Positions 1-11,785 of a stretch of 64,000 nucleotides of DNA are shown in pieces; positions within the stretch are counted from its first letter, which is position 1, and each line of letters opens with the position of its first letter. Where the stretch lies: assembly GCA_018340375.1 (NCBI GenBank), contig JAFFJZ010000020.1, positions 2,914,001-2,978,000 on the forward strand, in the 5' to 3' direction. Both the position numbers and the translations under genes were made by a program. The notes below the pieces were generated by a model, which saw only the letters and a list, made by a program, of their open reading frames with translations, did no database searches and was not told the origin of the DNA. Origin of the DNA: Gonatopus flavifemur (taxonomy: Eukaryota; Arthropoda; Insecta; Hymenoptera; Dryinidae).

Positions 1-1611
1 ATCAAACATTCTTGGAAGAGAAAAGTAAACAATTCCAACAGACAGAAGAACACAAAAATTAAAAGGAACGTTAACTGTATTAATCAGACGTACATAACGG
101 GGAATTTGCGTTTTTATAAATATAAAGTTCACACTTTGCGTAAATCTCTAGCTTCATCCACCATGGACATGAGGAATGAACCTGAGATAAAGTTGACTTC
201 ATTCAAAAATCCATATTACTGTCAACCTTTTCTGGATTACTTCATCGAATACATCGCACCCTATTTTGCCTTATGGTCCGCTTTGGTGATATCTCGGATG
301 AATTTGTATAGGGATAGCAATGCGAGCGTTGAGAATTTTTTCAAGATATTGAAGATGGATATTTTGAAAAGACAAAAACATTTATCTGTACTAGAATTCA
401 TAAGCATCAATGAATCTCTTTTGGAAGGACGGTTGAAAATGAGACAAACCGATTTAACAACAGAACGGCAAAAACGTAATTTGTCAAGAAAATGCGACGT
501 TCCTGAATTAGCTGAAGAAAAGTGGGTCGATAAAAAACGACAAAGACCCCTTAAGGTTAACAAATTTTTTGTTCATAATAAACGTAAAGTTGCGAGTGCA
601 AATACTGATAGTCACGTAAATAAAAAAATAAAAACTCCTGAGAGGGAATATTTCACACAATTATCACCGCAAAATGATGGAAATCCATCCATATGTATGG
701 AAACCAATGAGCAATATACTCGGAGTCCATCACTATCGTCACAAATCCTGGAAGAAAAAGATATCGGGAATGAAAACAGAGAATACAAATCACCGTGGCA
801 AGATGTAATTGACTACCCACAAGAATGGGAAACAGAGAATATACATGTTTTAGATTTGATCATCGATCGGGACGCCTTGAGAACACTACTTCCAGACAAA
901 GAGGTTGAAGATAATATAGTGGATGGGTTTTTATCTATAATAAATTATAAACATAGTTCAGAAGAAATTTTGTGTTTTGATACTAAATTTACGGTTTGGT
1001 TATTGAATACAAACAAAGTGTCTATCGGTTTCATAAAGTGGGCACATACAGTGCAAGCTTGGACTTACGATGTGTGGCTGATACCGATGTGTTACAATCG
1101 GCACTGGACATTGATTTGTATTGATTTCCGTCATAAATATTTTGTTTATATTGATTCCATGCATGGAAATCCCCCAAAAACATTGCAGCAACAACTATGC
1201 AAGTTCATCGAAACAATATTACAACAAAAAAATGAAGTATTAGATTGGAAAAATTGGACGTGGTGTCAACCGAAAGATATCCCACATCAAGGAGGAACTG
1301 TTGACTGTGGCATTCACCTCTTGATATGGAGTTACAGAATATTGACGGGAGAACGTTTTAAATTCAATGCTGGAGATGTCATAAGGATAAGGAAGTGGAT
1401 AATGAAAACAATGATTGAGGGGAAAAATCTAAGCGAATCTCGGTCTAAAGCGTTCTCCATAAAAATGGATTCAGATGCGAGTATGTTACAAACGAAAATG
1501 AAAACACTGAAAAAAACATCGAAACTTTCATTGATAACTAATGGAATTCGGATTAATAACACGGATGAATATTGCACCTCGTTATTGGGGCTGATAAGGA
1601 ATGGAATATGA
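1..1611 (+). CDS. Ulp1/SENP-like C48 cysteine protease ORF, 5' end beyond window
   Basis: The frame is open from base 1, so the protein starts outside the window; the first in-frame ATG is well inside. The C-terminal half has the Ulp1 peptidase layout: His in NRHWTLICID (codon 1102), Asp in YIDSM (1153), Gln in HQGGTVDCG (1288) and Cys in the same motif (1306), which gives the Q-x5-C spacing of SUMO/Ulp1 proteases. The N-terminal part (ENFFKILKMDILKRQ) resembles the tail of transposase-like proteins that carry a Ulp1 domain, and the middle is Lys/Ser-rich and probably disordered. The ORF stops at 1609, but another frame stays open from about 1608 to 1703, so a frameshift or alternative C-terminus is possible. 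With only transposons around it, a transposon-encoded protease (KDZ or MULE type) is more likely than a cellular SUMO protease. The protease call is firm; the origin is inferred. Confidence 0.72.
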   Translation: MKHSWKRKVNNSNRQKNTKIKRNVNCINQTYITGNLRFYKYKVHTLRKSLASSTMDMRNEPEIKLTSFKNPYYCQPFLDYFIEYIAPYFALWSALVISRMNLYRDSNASVENFFKILKMDILKRQKHLSVLEFISINESLLEGRLKMRQTDLTTERQKRNLSRKCDVPELAEEKWVDKKRQRPLKVNKFFVHNKRKVASANTDSHVNKKIKTPEREYFTQLSPQNDGNPSICMETNEQYTRSPSLSSQILEEKDIGNENREYKSPWQDVIDYPQEWETENIHVLDLIIDRDALRTLLPDKEVEDNIVDGFLSIINYKHSSEEILCFDTKFTVWLLNTNKVSIGFIKWAHTVQAWTYDVWLIPMCYNRHWTLICIDFRHKYFVYIDSMHGNPPKTLQQQLCKFIETILQQKNEVLDWKNWTWCQPKDIPHQGGTVDCGIHLLIWSYRILTGERFKFNAGDVIRIRKWIMKTMIEGKNLSESRSKAFSIKMDSDASMLQTKMKTLKKTSKLSLITNGIRINNTDEYCTSLLGLIRNGI

Positions 1612-1703
1612 GATGGACTTTACCTGAAAATGCTGAATACATAATTTCTCGAACGAGTTTTTCCGTCCTGGAAAATGGAGATCTCACTACGATTTTTAAA
1701 TAA

Positions 1704-3414
1704 AAATCCAGAGGACAAAGGTGCATACCAACCAATGAAAGACCAGTCTTCAGACAACGAAATTAACCCAACTCATGGGGGGATTCACGAAAACCTGCCC
1801 TCATCCTGCCAAAAACCACATGAAAACGGCCACGTAACAGAATACGTCATACACCATCGCATTCCTGGAAAGATTTGCTAACAAGAGTTATATCATGTGT
1901 TACACTGTAAAAAATTTCTGTATGAAATTGAATAGAAAAGTATGTGAAGCAATTAACACATACAATTTCTTTTGAATTTTCAAAGAAATAATTTATTAAA
2001 ATTCAAAAGAAAGTTTTGAAAATCTGCGAACCATTTTATGCTGTTATTAAATTTCAAAACTGATGTTGGATTCTTGATGAAATATTTTTGAAAATTGATA
2101 ATGGATATGTGTCAAAATTTCAAATATTTGTTGCAAATCTCATAATTTATTTATTTGATTTTCATATATTAGAATACATGAAAAATCAAGACACTAAACA
2201 GAAACAAATGTTACATTTCAAATTACGATATTGTAAGCACGTACCAGACAGACTTGCTTCATGATATCATTTAGCCAGATATTTTCTGAAAAATCACTTC
2301 ATGTGACAATATAAAATAGAAAAATTCTTCCATATTGTATCATCAGATATAGCACTTTTTTTACACTGTATTTGCCTAAATGATATCATGAAGCACGTCT
2401 GTTCTGTACGTCCTAGCAATCAAGTAATTTACAATACACATTTCTCTCCATGTAATTTTCATGTACAATATTCATTTTTTGACTACAATATTTTCAATAC
2501 AAATTTGTATCGATATTATAAAGCTGTTAGATTGTTTTCTAAGTTAAGGAGCCCAATGTCGGAATCTTGGGATCGGGAAAATTCGAGCTTTCTTCATGTC
2601 ATACTGGTAGAAATGCTTTCGTATCCTATACGTTTCTTGTGCATTGACTACAGCTGCGACATAAAACCTGAAACGTACTGAAATATTTATTGTCCTCAAC
2701 GTATTTCCGAAACAGGAATTACAATGCGCCTGAAAATTGTCACATAACCTAACATCACTTTTATACTCAATGAATACACACATATGTTTCAATCGAATGT
2801 ATTATGCATGTATTATAAAGACGTGATTATAATAAACTTAATCTTTTATAATAACACTGAGTTTTGTCCTTCACAAAGAACTTACGGGTAAATCCCACGC
2901 GATTCATGAAATGTTCACAAAGGAATACGTCTTATTTAGTACGTACGGTTGTAAACCCTTAGGAAAAATGACGCGTTTTGGTCAGAATGGAATGAATTTC
3001 CCTAAGGGAAGCGTGAATCTTCAGGAGACATGCGCAGTAGCCCCAGTGCGTGTCAAATTCATAAAATTGTGTATAATTTTTCAGAAAAAAGATTTGAATT
3101 TCATAAATGAAATTTTGAAAATTCAAAATGTGGTTGAAATTTCATACTATACTGCAATATTCAATAACGCGAAAGACAATTGAAGTTATACAACTGGATT
3201 TTACAAAGCATCTGGAAATTTCAGTTGTCATCCAGAATATTAATACAATAAATGTAAAATTCCAATATTAGGCATTAGAATTAAAATACGTTTATGAACA
3301 TTGCAATAGTACCGTGAAATATCAGTGCTTTTCTGTATTAAATACGATTCAAATTCCTGTTATTTGGAATTCCATAACCAATTGTATATTGAAATCCAAA
3401 CCTTTTTTCACAGT
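1704..3414. other. AT-rich non-coding stretch
   Basis: No convincing gene is seen. The short ORFs have no recognisable motif and no splice-site support. The only clear structure is the hairpin at 2241-2409, listed separately. Long A/T runs and GAATTT/AAATTC motifs suggest old, decayed repeats. Confidence 0.5.
2241..2409. repeat. Hairpin/MITE-like inverted repeat
   Basis: The left arm starts at GTACCAGACAGAC and runs through TTCATGATATCATTTAG. The right arm is its reverse complement (CTAAATGATATCATGAA through GTCTGTTCTGTAC). The arms are about 35 bp around a ~100-bp AT-rich loop. This looks like a small non-autonomous DNA transposon, but no clear target duplication was found, so the superfamily is open. 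Confidence 0.6.
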
Positions 3415-5880
3415 GTATGGGAGTTGATGCATCTCAAACTTCCAATCGAACAAAAAGCCTGCACCCGATAAAAGAATTCGCATAAATCTTGATTATCCCA
3501 TCAAATACCAGCCAATGCGTTTTCGCGTGAAAAATCAAGAACACAGCGGCGTACCGGATTGAGCCGTATATCATCGGATTCTGTGGACAATTCCTCATAA
3601 GAATTCATAGATTTTATTCCAATAATCGCACGTCGACCTGTGGTTGAATAACGAAATTCATACAAATTGTGGGCAAATTGACAAAAGTCTCGCTTTTTTT
3701 CGACGAAAACTGCATGAACACGGCCGCGTAACGGAAAGAGTCATACACCGTTGTATTCCTTAGACAATTTGCTATGAGAATTAATGCATCTCATCCTTCC
3801 AATCGAACGACAACCCCGCGGCTGCTGGAGAAATTCGCATAATCTGGATTATTCCATCAATTACCAGCCAATGCGTTTTCGCGTGAAAATTCAAGAACAC
3901 GGCGGCGTAACGGATTGAGCCGTATATCGTCGGATTCTGTGGACAATTCCTCATAAGAATTCATAGATTTTATTCCAATAATCGGACGTCGACCTGTCAT
4001 TAAATAACGAAATTCATGAAAATTGTGGGGAAATTGACAAAAGTCTCGCTTTCTTTCGACGAAAACTGCATGAAGACGGCCGCGTAACGGAAAGAGTCAT
4101 ACACCGTTGGATTCCTTGGACAATTTGCTATAAGAATTGATGCATCTCATGATTCCAATCGAACGACAACCCCGCGGCCGCTGGAGGAATTCGCATAATC
4201 TGGATTATTCCATCAATTACCAGCCAATGCGTTTTCGCGTGAAAATTCAAGAACACGGCGGCGTAACGGATTGAGCCGTATATCGTCGGATTCTGTGGAC
4301 AATTCCTCATAAGAATTCATAGATTTTATTCCAATAATCGCACGTCGACCTGTCGTTGAATAACGAAATTCATACAAATTGTGGGCAAATTGACGAAAGT
4401 CTCGCTTTCTTTCGACGAAAACTGCATGAAAACGGCCGCGTAACGGAAAGAGTCATACACCGTTGGATTCCTCGGACAATTTGCTATAAGAATTGATGCA
4501 TCTCATCCTTCCAATCGAACGACAACCCCGCGGCCGCTGGAGGTATTCGCATAATCTGGATTATTCCGTCAATTACCAGCCAATCCGTTTTCCCGTGAAA
4601 ATTCAAGGACACGGCGGCGTGCCGGATTGAGCCGTATATCATCGGATTCTGTAGACAATTCCTCATAAGAATTCATAGATTTTATTCCAAGAATCGGACG
4701 TCGACCTGTCATTAAATAACGAAATTCATGCAAATGGTGGGGAAATTGACAAAAGTCTCGCTTTCTTTCGACGAAAACTGCATGAAAACGGCCGCGTAAC
4801 GGAAAGAGTCATACACCGTTGGATTCCTTGGACAATTTGCTATAAGAATTGAGGCATCTCATCCTTCCAATCGAACGACAACCCCGCGGCTGCTGGAGGA
4901 ATTCGCATAATCTGGATTATTCCATCAATTACCAGCCAATGCGTTTTCGCGTGAAAATTCAAGAACACGGCGGCGTAACGGATTGAGCCGTATATCGTCG
5001 GATTCTGTGGACAATTCCTCATAAGAATTCATAGATTTTATTCCAATAATCGGACGTCGACCTGTCATTAAATAACGAAATTCATGAAAATTGTGGGGAA
5101 ATTGACAAAAGTCTCGCTTTCTTTCGACGAAAACTGCATGAAGACGGCCGCGTAACGGAATTAGTCATACACCGTTGGATTCCTCGGACAATTTGCTATA
5201 AGAATTGATGCATCTCATCCTTCCAATCGAACGACAACCCCGCGGCCGCTGGAGGAATTCGCATAATCTGGATTATTCCATCAATTACCAGCCAATGCGT
5301 TTTCGCGTGAAAATTCAAGACCACGGCGGCGTAACGGATTGAGCCGTATATCATCGGATTCTGTGGACAATTCCTCATAAGAATTCATAGATTTTATTCC
5401 AATAATCGCACGTCGACCTGTCATTAAATAACGAAATTCATACAAATTGTGGGCAAATTGACAAAAGTCTCGCTTTCTTTCGACGAAAACTGCATGAAAA
5501 CGGCCGCGTAACGGAAAGAGTCATACACCGTTGGATTCCTTGGACAATTTCCCATAAGAATTGATGGATTTCCATCCCTAGGTCGGACGACGTCCTGTCA
5601 CGAAATAACAAAATTCACCGAAATCATGTCAACATTGTTAGAAATGTCGCTTCTTATCGACAAAAAACCCACGAAAACGGCCGCGTAACAAAATGAAACT
5701 TATACCATTGGATTCCCCAGACAAAATCCTATAAGAATTGATGCTTCTCATCCTCTGAATCGAACGCCGTCTCATCAGTAGGTGATGAAATTCGTTTGAA
5801 CCAATACATAACCCCTCGTTTTTCTGCAAAAAATTCTATGAAAACGACCTCGTATCGAGACAAATCTTATGTTTTCGAAT
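3415..5880. repeat. Dimeric satellite array, 356-bp unit (2 x ~178 bp)
   Basis: The same ~356-bp unit recurs about six times; for example the motif GCGTAACGGATTGAG recurs at about 4261, (4617, as GCGTGCCGG), 4973 and 5329. Inside each unit lie two related halves: GCGTAACGG is at 4261 and again at 4438, offsets of 177 and 179 bp that sum to 356. The halves differ consistently (GAACACGGCGG...ATTGAGCCG against GAAGACGGCCG...AAAGAGTCA), so this is a higher-order dimer, not a simple monomer array. At the right edge (about 5560-5880) copies are strongly diverged and no longer follow the dimer order, as is typical of array margins. The first unit (about 3415-3770) is also more diverged. The 60-codon ORFs on the minus strand are a by-product of the repeat. 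Confidence 0.93.
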
Positions 5881-5984
5881 TCCTCGTCTCAAATACTACA
5901 ACTTCATGTCTTTAGATATCACCATTATTTTATTTCCGCATGTATTTATGTAGGAAATATCCAAATAGTTCGATCGTTTTGTTC

Positions 5985-6861
5985 AGGTACAGTCCCAGCC
6001 AAAACATAACCCCTGCGGCCGCCAGCTCGCGGCTGCCAGCTTCCACTTCATCGATCAAAGGAGAACTCTACGAAATGCCACCCGCAGTTACTGGAGAGAA
6101 CAACGGAGACATCACCATCAACGACGTCAAAATTGGGAAAGGACGCCCGAAAGGAGAGATAGAAGATCTTTTGCATGTGTTGAATCGATTTCGATCTTTA
6201 AGAGCTGATAATCTCGAACAGCTAGGGTGTACGGATTTGGCATATATGGATCTAGAAGAATTTCCGGGAAGTCAACCGATCCAATCCAAGCCGTACAAAG
6301 TATCTCCTCGAGAACGCGTGGAAACAAGAGAAATCGTAAAAAAATGACGGTATCGTAACAGAAACCGATTCAACGTACGCAAGCCCAGCTTTGTTAGTTA
6401 GAGAAGCAAATGGCGAACCGCGTGTCGTCATAGATTATCGTAAATTAAATAAACAACTGATTAGACAAAGTTTTCCGTTGCCTGACTTAGACGGACATTT
6501 GTTGATGCTCGAAGGTAGTGAAGTCTTCGCGAAATTAGATTTGGCGCATGGCTATTTGCAGGTGTCGTTGACGAAACGAGCAAGGAAAAGGACAGCCTTC
6601 ATCACGCTGGATGAGACCGGAGAATTTGTAAGGATGCCTTTCGGCTTGATTAATGCACCCTTTTACTTCTCGAAAACCATGCATCGAGTATTAGATCCTT
6701 TGCGGGACAAGGTAATTCCATACTATCTAGACGATATATTGATTCCGGGAAAAGTTTGTTCCGATTTGAAGGGAAAACTTGTATCGGTATTTGAAGCCCT
6801 TGAGAAGGCAAAATTAACCCTGCAGATGGCTAAATGCGAATTTTTGATGGACAAAATTACG
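5985..6861 (+). pseudogene. gypsy pol: RT N-terminal linker and palm/fingers (frameshifted)
   Basis: The first part (to about 6344) is the segment upstream of RT, with the pattern QSKPYKVSPRERVETREIVKK that precedes gypsy RT. The frame then shifts within seven adenines at 6338-6344. From about 6346 the RT core follows: VVIDYRKLNK, FAKLDLAHGYLQ, MPFGLINAPFYFSK and the catalytic YLDDILI (YxDD, near 6724). The reading frame is cut at 6862 by a transposon, and RT resumes at 8180. RNA-dependent DNA synthesis would be its role in an intact element; this copy cannot make a full protein. Confidence 0.9.
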
Positions 6862-6863
6862 TA

Positions 6864-8177
6864 GGGGAGAGTGGGGCAAGTTTTCTATAGGGGCATGTTT
6901 TCCAATGCGTTATAATTTCTTAGTATGCTGGAAGAGCGCGCTGCTGGATGAATGGTCGTGAGTAGTATCATCTAAGGTACCATTCTCGGCAATATCAGGT
7001 TAATAGCTGCTTTCATCATAATAAGAGAACTGTTTTTACGATTTTGTCGTTGGTGAGTAAACTTTACATGTGTTCATTCAAATTGAAAAAAAACATACTT
7101 ACGTTATTCTGATTGTTTTGGTTGAATATGTGTTTATAAACGAAAGTCCACTTAATCGAATGATGTGATAATTTTTGTAAATTACTCGCGTTTTTACGAT
7201 TTTAACCTAGTTGCAAGTTGAAAAACGATGAAGGGGCAAATTTTCTCACAAAGAGAATTTGTCCCGGTCTCACCCAAGTGATTTTAGAGTGTTGCGAATG
7301 CATTTCTTATATTATATGATTACTCTTCGCGATTTTAGGTTAGTTTAGAGTTGGAAAACAATGATAAAGCAATGTTTTTCACTGCGGAAAATTATCTCAG
7401 TCTCAATCAAATTGTTGTAACGTATTACAAGCAAATTTATCGAAAACATAAGCAACTATTATCTGATATGAAAACAATCAGAATAACGTAAGTATGTTTT
7501 TTTTCAATTTGAATGAACACATGTAAAGTTTACTCACCAACGACAAAATCATAAAAACAGTTCTTTTATTATGATGAAAGCAGCTATTAACCTGATATTG
7601 CCGTGAATGGTACCTTAGATGATACTACTCACGACCATTCATCCAGCAGCGCGCCCTTCCAGCATACTAAGAAATTATAACGCATTGGAAAACATGCCCC
7701 TATAGAACACTTGCCCCACTCTCCCCTATGTAATTCAATTGAGTCATTGCTTTTTGTTCTTCATACTTTTGCTTACTTTTTATGTACTACATTCGTTATT
7801 TCGTTTTCCTACATCACATGTATCCCCTATTGTAATTGATTTCCAAATAAAAAGTCGAATAAAATACTCAATTTGGATTCGAACTTCAATTCCTTATCTA
7901 TTTTTGGCGATTATGAATGAGTGAGAAAATTGGCCCCATATGGTTCGAAGGTGTTGGAAAACTTGCCCCGTATGTGGGGCAAGTTTTCGCAAGTGACATG
8001 ACTGCAAATAACACTATTTTGCAACAACATGCTCATGAAATCATTACATTTATTTATACTAGGTTGTAGTGGAAGCTTCGACGAGTAAAATAGTACCCCA
8101 AACGCCTCGAAATATGTAACGGGGAAAAATACAAAAATCGACAAAGAAAAAGTGGGAAAACATGCCCCACTCTCCCC
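6864..8177. mobile_element. TA-flanked non-autonomous DNA element in the RT gene
   Basis: The ends are GGGGAGAGTGGGGCAAG on the left and its complement (GCCCCACTCTCCCC) on the right. TA is present at both borders (6862-6863 and 8178-8179), and dropping the insert plus one TA joins the two RT halves in frame. Inside, 6864-7726 is itself a large inverted repeat: about 260 bp at the left (to ~7120) is repeated inverted at ~7465-7726 and again ends in CTCTCCCC-TA. The remaining 7729-8177 contains a short palindrome around 7957-7985 (ACTTGCCCC/GGGGCAAGT). No transposase ORF is present. The TA duplication fits a Tc1/mariner-type source. Confidence 0.85.
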
Positions 8178-8179
8178 TA

Positions 8180-8826
8180 CTTAAGATTTCAAATCTCGTC
8201 CACTGGAATCGAACCAGGACAAAGAAAAGTAGAGGCAATTGCTAGTTATCCTGAACCGAAAAATGAACAACAGGTTAGAAGATTCTTAGGGTTGGCGGGA
8301 TTCTTCCGTCGTTTCGTTCCGAAATTTGCACAACGAGCAACACCAATGTATCAATTGCTAAAGAAAAATGTTCCTTTTGTTTGGGACGAGGCGGCTAAAG
8401 AGTCTTTTCGGGATATCAAGGACGCGTTAACGCAGACACCGGTCTTACAAATTTTCAGCACGGACAGAGCAACCGAATTACATACTGAAGTGAGCGCACT
8501 AGGTTTAGCAGCAATGCTTATGCAGCGAGACGATCAAAACCGACTTAAATTAGTATACGCGAAAACCGACGAACAAGCGATACCGAACGGAACTATCACT
8601 CGAGTAAATTGGAGTTATTAGCCATAGTTTGGGCTGCCTCGCGGTTACACTCGATAATTATCAATGTCACCGTGGTGACAGATTGCCAGGCACTGCTATA
8701 CTTGAACGCGAATAAAACCAAGAATTCACAAGTTGTACGTTGGCATAATTTGCTTAGCGAATTTGTCTTTAGCATCAAACATAGATCAGGAGATGAAATG
8801 ACTCACGTCGCACAGTGGACCAAAAG
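8180..8826 (+). pseudogene. gypsy pol: RT connection and RNase H (frameshifted)
   Basis: This continues the RT broken at 6861. The piece reads through the VRRFLGLAGFFRRFVPKFA motif typical of the RT/RNase H junction, then an RNase H region. Where gypsy RNase H normally has TDAS, this copy has TEVS, so the first catalytic Asp appears changed to Glu. A frameshift lies around 8560-8595; the second half (KLELLAIVWAASRL, VVTDCQALLYL, HRSGDEMTHV) is in another frame. Coding similarity ends near 8815-8826, where unrelated sequence begins. The protein is not functional. Confidence 0.85.
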
Positions 8827-10340
8827 CGTGACAAACTGTGCAAAATTGAATTTTTTAAAGTATTTCCCCCATTTCAGTGAGTGGTATATATATGTTCTTT
8901 ATGAGCTCGCAAAGACATTCCATGAGTATCAATGAGTTGAAATTGATTGAAGGACAATGGGGGATCGTCGAATATGAAAAAACGTCAAAAATGCTCCAAA
9001 TTTGCCTCAACTTTATTTGCAATGTTTTTCAGTATTATTCAAGGAAAATGAGCGGGCTTGAATTTTCTCGTCGAAATGTGATATAATAAGCTAGAAAATA
9101 ATTTTCCTTGATTTTTCAGACAACATCTGTGGAAGGAAGAGGTATATAATCGTCAGATTTCAATGTTTTAGGATTTCATCAAGCTCCAGAACATTTGTGC
9201 CTTTTGGTGACTGGCTAATGCCAACGTAGAATATCTCTTTATGATGTATAGAAACAGACTCAATCTCATTCAGCTGCAGGAAGTTGCAGGTTTGGTCGTT
9301 CTCTTTTTGAACTGATCTTAACGGGACACTAGCGTCGATAACGGACTTCTCTTTCTATCATATGATTCTGTCCCTTTCTAATCAATGACGTCAGTTAACG
9401 ACGATAGTAGCCCGTTAAGAGACTCAGAAAACGTAAACACAGCCGATGCATTGCGATGCTCGTTATGGATAACAATAGTTTTAGTTTTAAATAATATTAT
9501 CCCACATAGCACACAGATTTCAGAAATAATTCCTAATGAATTCCTCTTATTCCACAAAGAATTTTTTATGAATACTCTAACTCATCCGAACAAATTCAAT
9601 AAGAATTCTTGAACTCCTCCCGTATGTCAGTTCAGAATAAATTACTGGGGGGATCCTTTCCCTCGTCCAAAAGAGTTCTTCAATAATAAAAACAAAAGGA
9701 AAAATTGCTCACGATGGATCCAAAAAAATTGCATAAAGAAATCATATAAGGATTTCATACGGTACGCGCTTGAAACTTGAATGAAATGAATATTTCCACA
9801 TTTATTAAACACAAGATTCTTTTTATTCATTAATTTATGAAGTATTTAAAATTTATGGAATATTTATTGTAATATACAAAATGAACTATTAATGAGTTCC
9901 TTAGAACCCTTTTCACAGGGAACTCAAGAAGAGCTCTTTTGGATTGAAAGAGGAATACTCCCAGGCTATCATCTTCCTCATCAGCCTCATCTTCCACTGA
10001 AATAACAGCCCTTCTTTTAGAGTACTTCATGAAGTCATTTAGGACTCTCCATGAACTTGGCTCATCATTCATATGAAATGCTTTCTGGTTTCTTTTGGAA
10101 TTTATTGTACCCTTTATGAGTTATTTGTGGATTCATCGAATTGAATTCATAAGGAATTTTTCACAGGAGTCCTTTTGAAGATGTTTGAGACTGTGGTGCT
10201 GTGTGGGAAATTCGACACTACACTGTTAGAATTATCTGTGTTATATTTCATGTACCAGATTTAAATTTGTTTTCATATGAACTGCAAAAAAATTTTTTGT
10301 GATTTCACAAAAATCAATGAAACGTCAGAAATAATGTTGT
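8827..10340. mobile_element. Unclassified insertion separating RNase H from integrase
   Basis: Pol homology stops near 8826 and restarts just upstream of the integrase at about 10340. The intervening 1.5 kb has no coding motif. It contains a TTAA-flanked MITE (9318-9418). It also holds a pair of inverted ends near 9500 (CCCACATAGCACACAG) and 10195 (CTGTGGTGCTGTGTGGG) that resemble the ends of the CCCA-ACAGCAC family seen at 13.4 and 17.1-18.0 kb. Several elements are probably stacked here. Exact borders and target duplication were not resolved. Confidence 0.5.
9318..9418. mobile_element. TTAA-flanked MITE, copy 1
   Basis: The sequence starts TTAACGGGACACTAGCG and ends with the near complement (CGATAGTAGCCCGTTAA), about 100 bp in all. 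A second copy with the same ends and the shared core CTCTTTCTATC is at 17283-17384. TTAA at both borders suggests a piggyBac-type target duplication. No coding capacity. Confidence 0.7.
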
Positions 10341-10495
10341 ATCAAAAACAAAGCGCCGAAGTACAAGGAAGATGTAAAATATTAGAGAAGAGCGAAGTTT
10401 AGCTGAAGAAGAAAAAGTTAGAGATGACGAGTTGATCGAAAATATTTTGTATATAAAATGTAAATAGAAATGTATGTTTCGTAATACCGCCTGAA

Positions 10496-11620
10496 ATGCA
10501 GAAAAGTTTGCTAATTAGGTTCCACGACATGCAGAGCCACCCAGGGCTAGAACGGACGCTGTGCCTCATACGACGGTTCTATTACTTTCCCGGATTACGA
10601 AGATACGCGAAGAAACATATAGCAGCATGCTTACATTGTATCCTGTATAAGGGAAAGCCCGGACGACAACCAGAAGAGCTCCGAACGGTACGGACGGGGG
10701 AAACACCATTCGAAATCATCCACATGGACCACGAAGGCCCATTCGTGACCAGTGCAAGGGGTAACAAATATGTAATAGCATTGATCTGCAATTTAACCAG
10801 GTTCATAATTTTGAAGGTGGCGAAGAGCGCCAAATCGAATGCAGTTATCAAAATGCTAGAGGATTTTATCTTGGCTTATGGGACACCCCGCAAAATCGTT
10901 ACGGACCGAGGAACGTGTTATACGTCGCAAGGATTTACGAAGCTTTGCAGAAAGCACGGGATTCAACACGTTTTAAATTCTCCACGACACCCGCAAGCGA
11001 ACGGGTTAGTTGAACGGCTCAACCAAACTCTCGTAACAGCAATTCGAACAAATCTATTGGAGGAGGTAGGTCGAAACTGGGATTTGCAAATCAAACGGAT
11101 ACAGCTAGATTTAAACGCAACGCCAAACAAAACAACCGGGAAGAGTCCATTCAAACTAGTTTACGGATACGAATCAAGGTTCGACGAAGGACCAATATAT
11201 CTTGCTACGGGGGAAGCCCAAGAACAATACGAACGGCCGGAACAGTTGCACGAAGAAGCACAAAGGAACATCGCTGAAGCTCACGAGAAGAGCAAGGCCC
11301 GATACGACTTACATCGAGTGAATAATGTGAAATTCAACATCGGAGACATCGTGTTCGTAAGGGATGTACCAACGGCAACCGGGGAATCCACCAAACTTCA
11401 GGCAAAATACAGCGGACCATTTGCAGTGATTAAACCTCGATTAGGAGACACGTACCAAGTAGCAGGCTTAAGAAATAAGTCGAGGAAAGAACGACGAGTA
11501 ACTACTGCTCTTGCAAGTCCACTGAAAATATGGAAACCCATGGAAACCGACGAAACATCGCTGGATGAAACCGGTGAAGAGGAACACGACGACGGCAAAA
11601 GCGTGGAATCGGAGCCCTGA
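10496..11620 (+). CDS. gypsy integrase (374-codon open fragment)
   Basis: The domains are in order. A zinc-binding HHCC region has His residues in RFHDMQSHPG and Cys residues in AACLHC. The catalytic core has Asp in IIHMDHEGP, Asp in IVTDRGTCY and Glu in NGLVERLNQT (D,D-35-E pattern). The C-terminal part (YSGPFAVIKPRLGDTYQV) is followed by an acidic tail. The start used (10496) is only the first start-like codon; homology may begin near 10340, where the frame is broken. The integrase core would join element DNA to the genome, but with RT and RNase H disrupted and gag missing this is a fragment, although the ORF itself is open. Confidence 0.9.
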   Translation: MQKSLLIRFHDMQSHPGLERTLCLIRRFYYFPGLRRYAKKHIAACLHCILYKGKPGRQPEELRTVRTGETPFEIIHMDHEGPFVTSARGNKYVIALICNLTRFIILKVAKSAKSNAVIKMLEDFILAYGTPRKIVTDRGTCYTSQGFTKLCRKHGIQHVLNSPRHPQANGLVERLNQTLVTAIRTNLLEEVGRNWDLQIKRIQLDLNATPNKTTGKSPFKLVYGYESRFDEGPIYLATGEAQEQYERPEQLHEEAQRNIAEAHEKSKARYDLHRVNNVKFNIGDIVFVRDVPTATGESTKLQAKYSGPFAVIKPRLGDTYQVAGLRNKSRKERRVTTALASPLKIWKPMETDETSLDETGEEEHDDGKSVESEP

Positions 11621-11785
11621 AGCGAAGAAGAGGCTGTAGAAGAGAATCAGTCCCAACCGAACCGCCCGATCGAGAAGAAGCAAGAGAGATACGGCCAAAA
11701 AGAAACCGTAAATTACCCGAACGGTTGCAAAGCTACATACTTGCCCTCCAAGTCGAGGACGACCTGGAACCAGAGGGTGGACGAA

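Noticed and set aside
4128..5378. Four near-identical 60-codon minus-strand ORFs at 356-bp spacing
   Set aside because: They are a direct product of the satellite period; copies share non-coding flanks equally well and no start or splice context exists.
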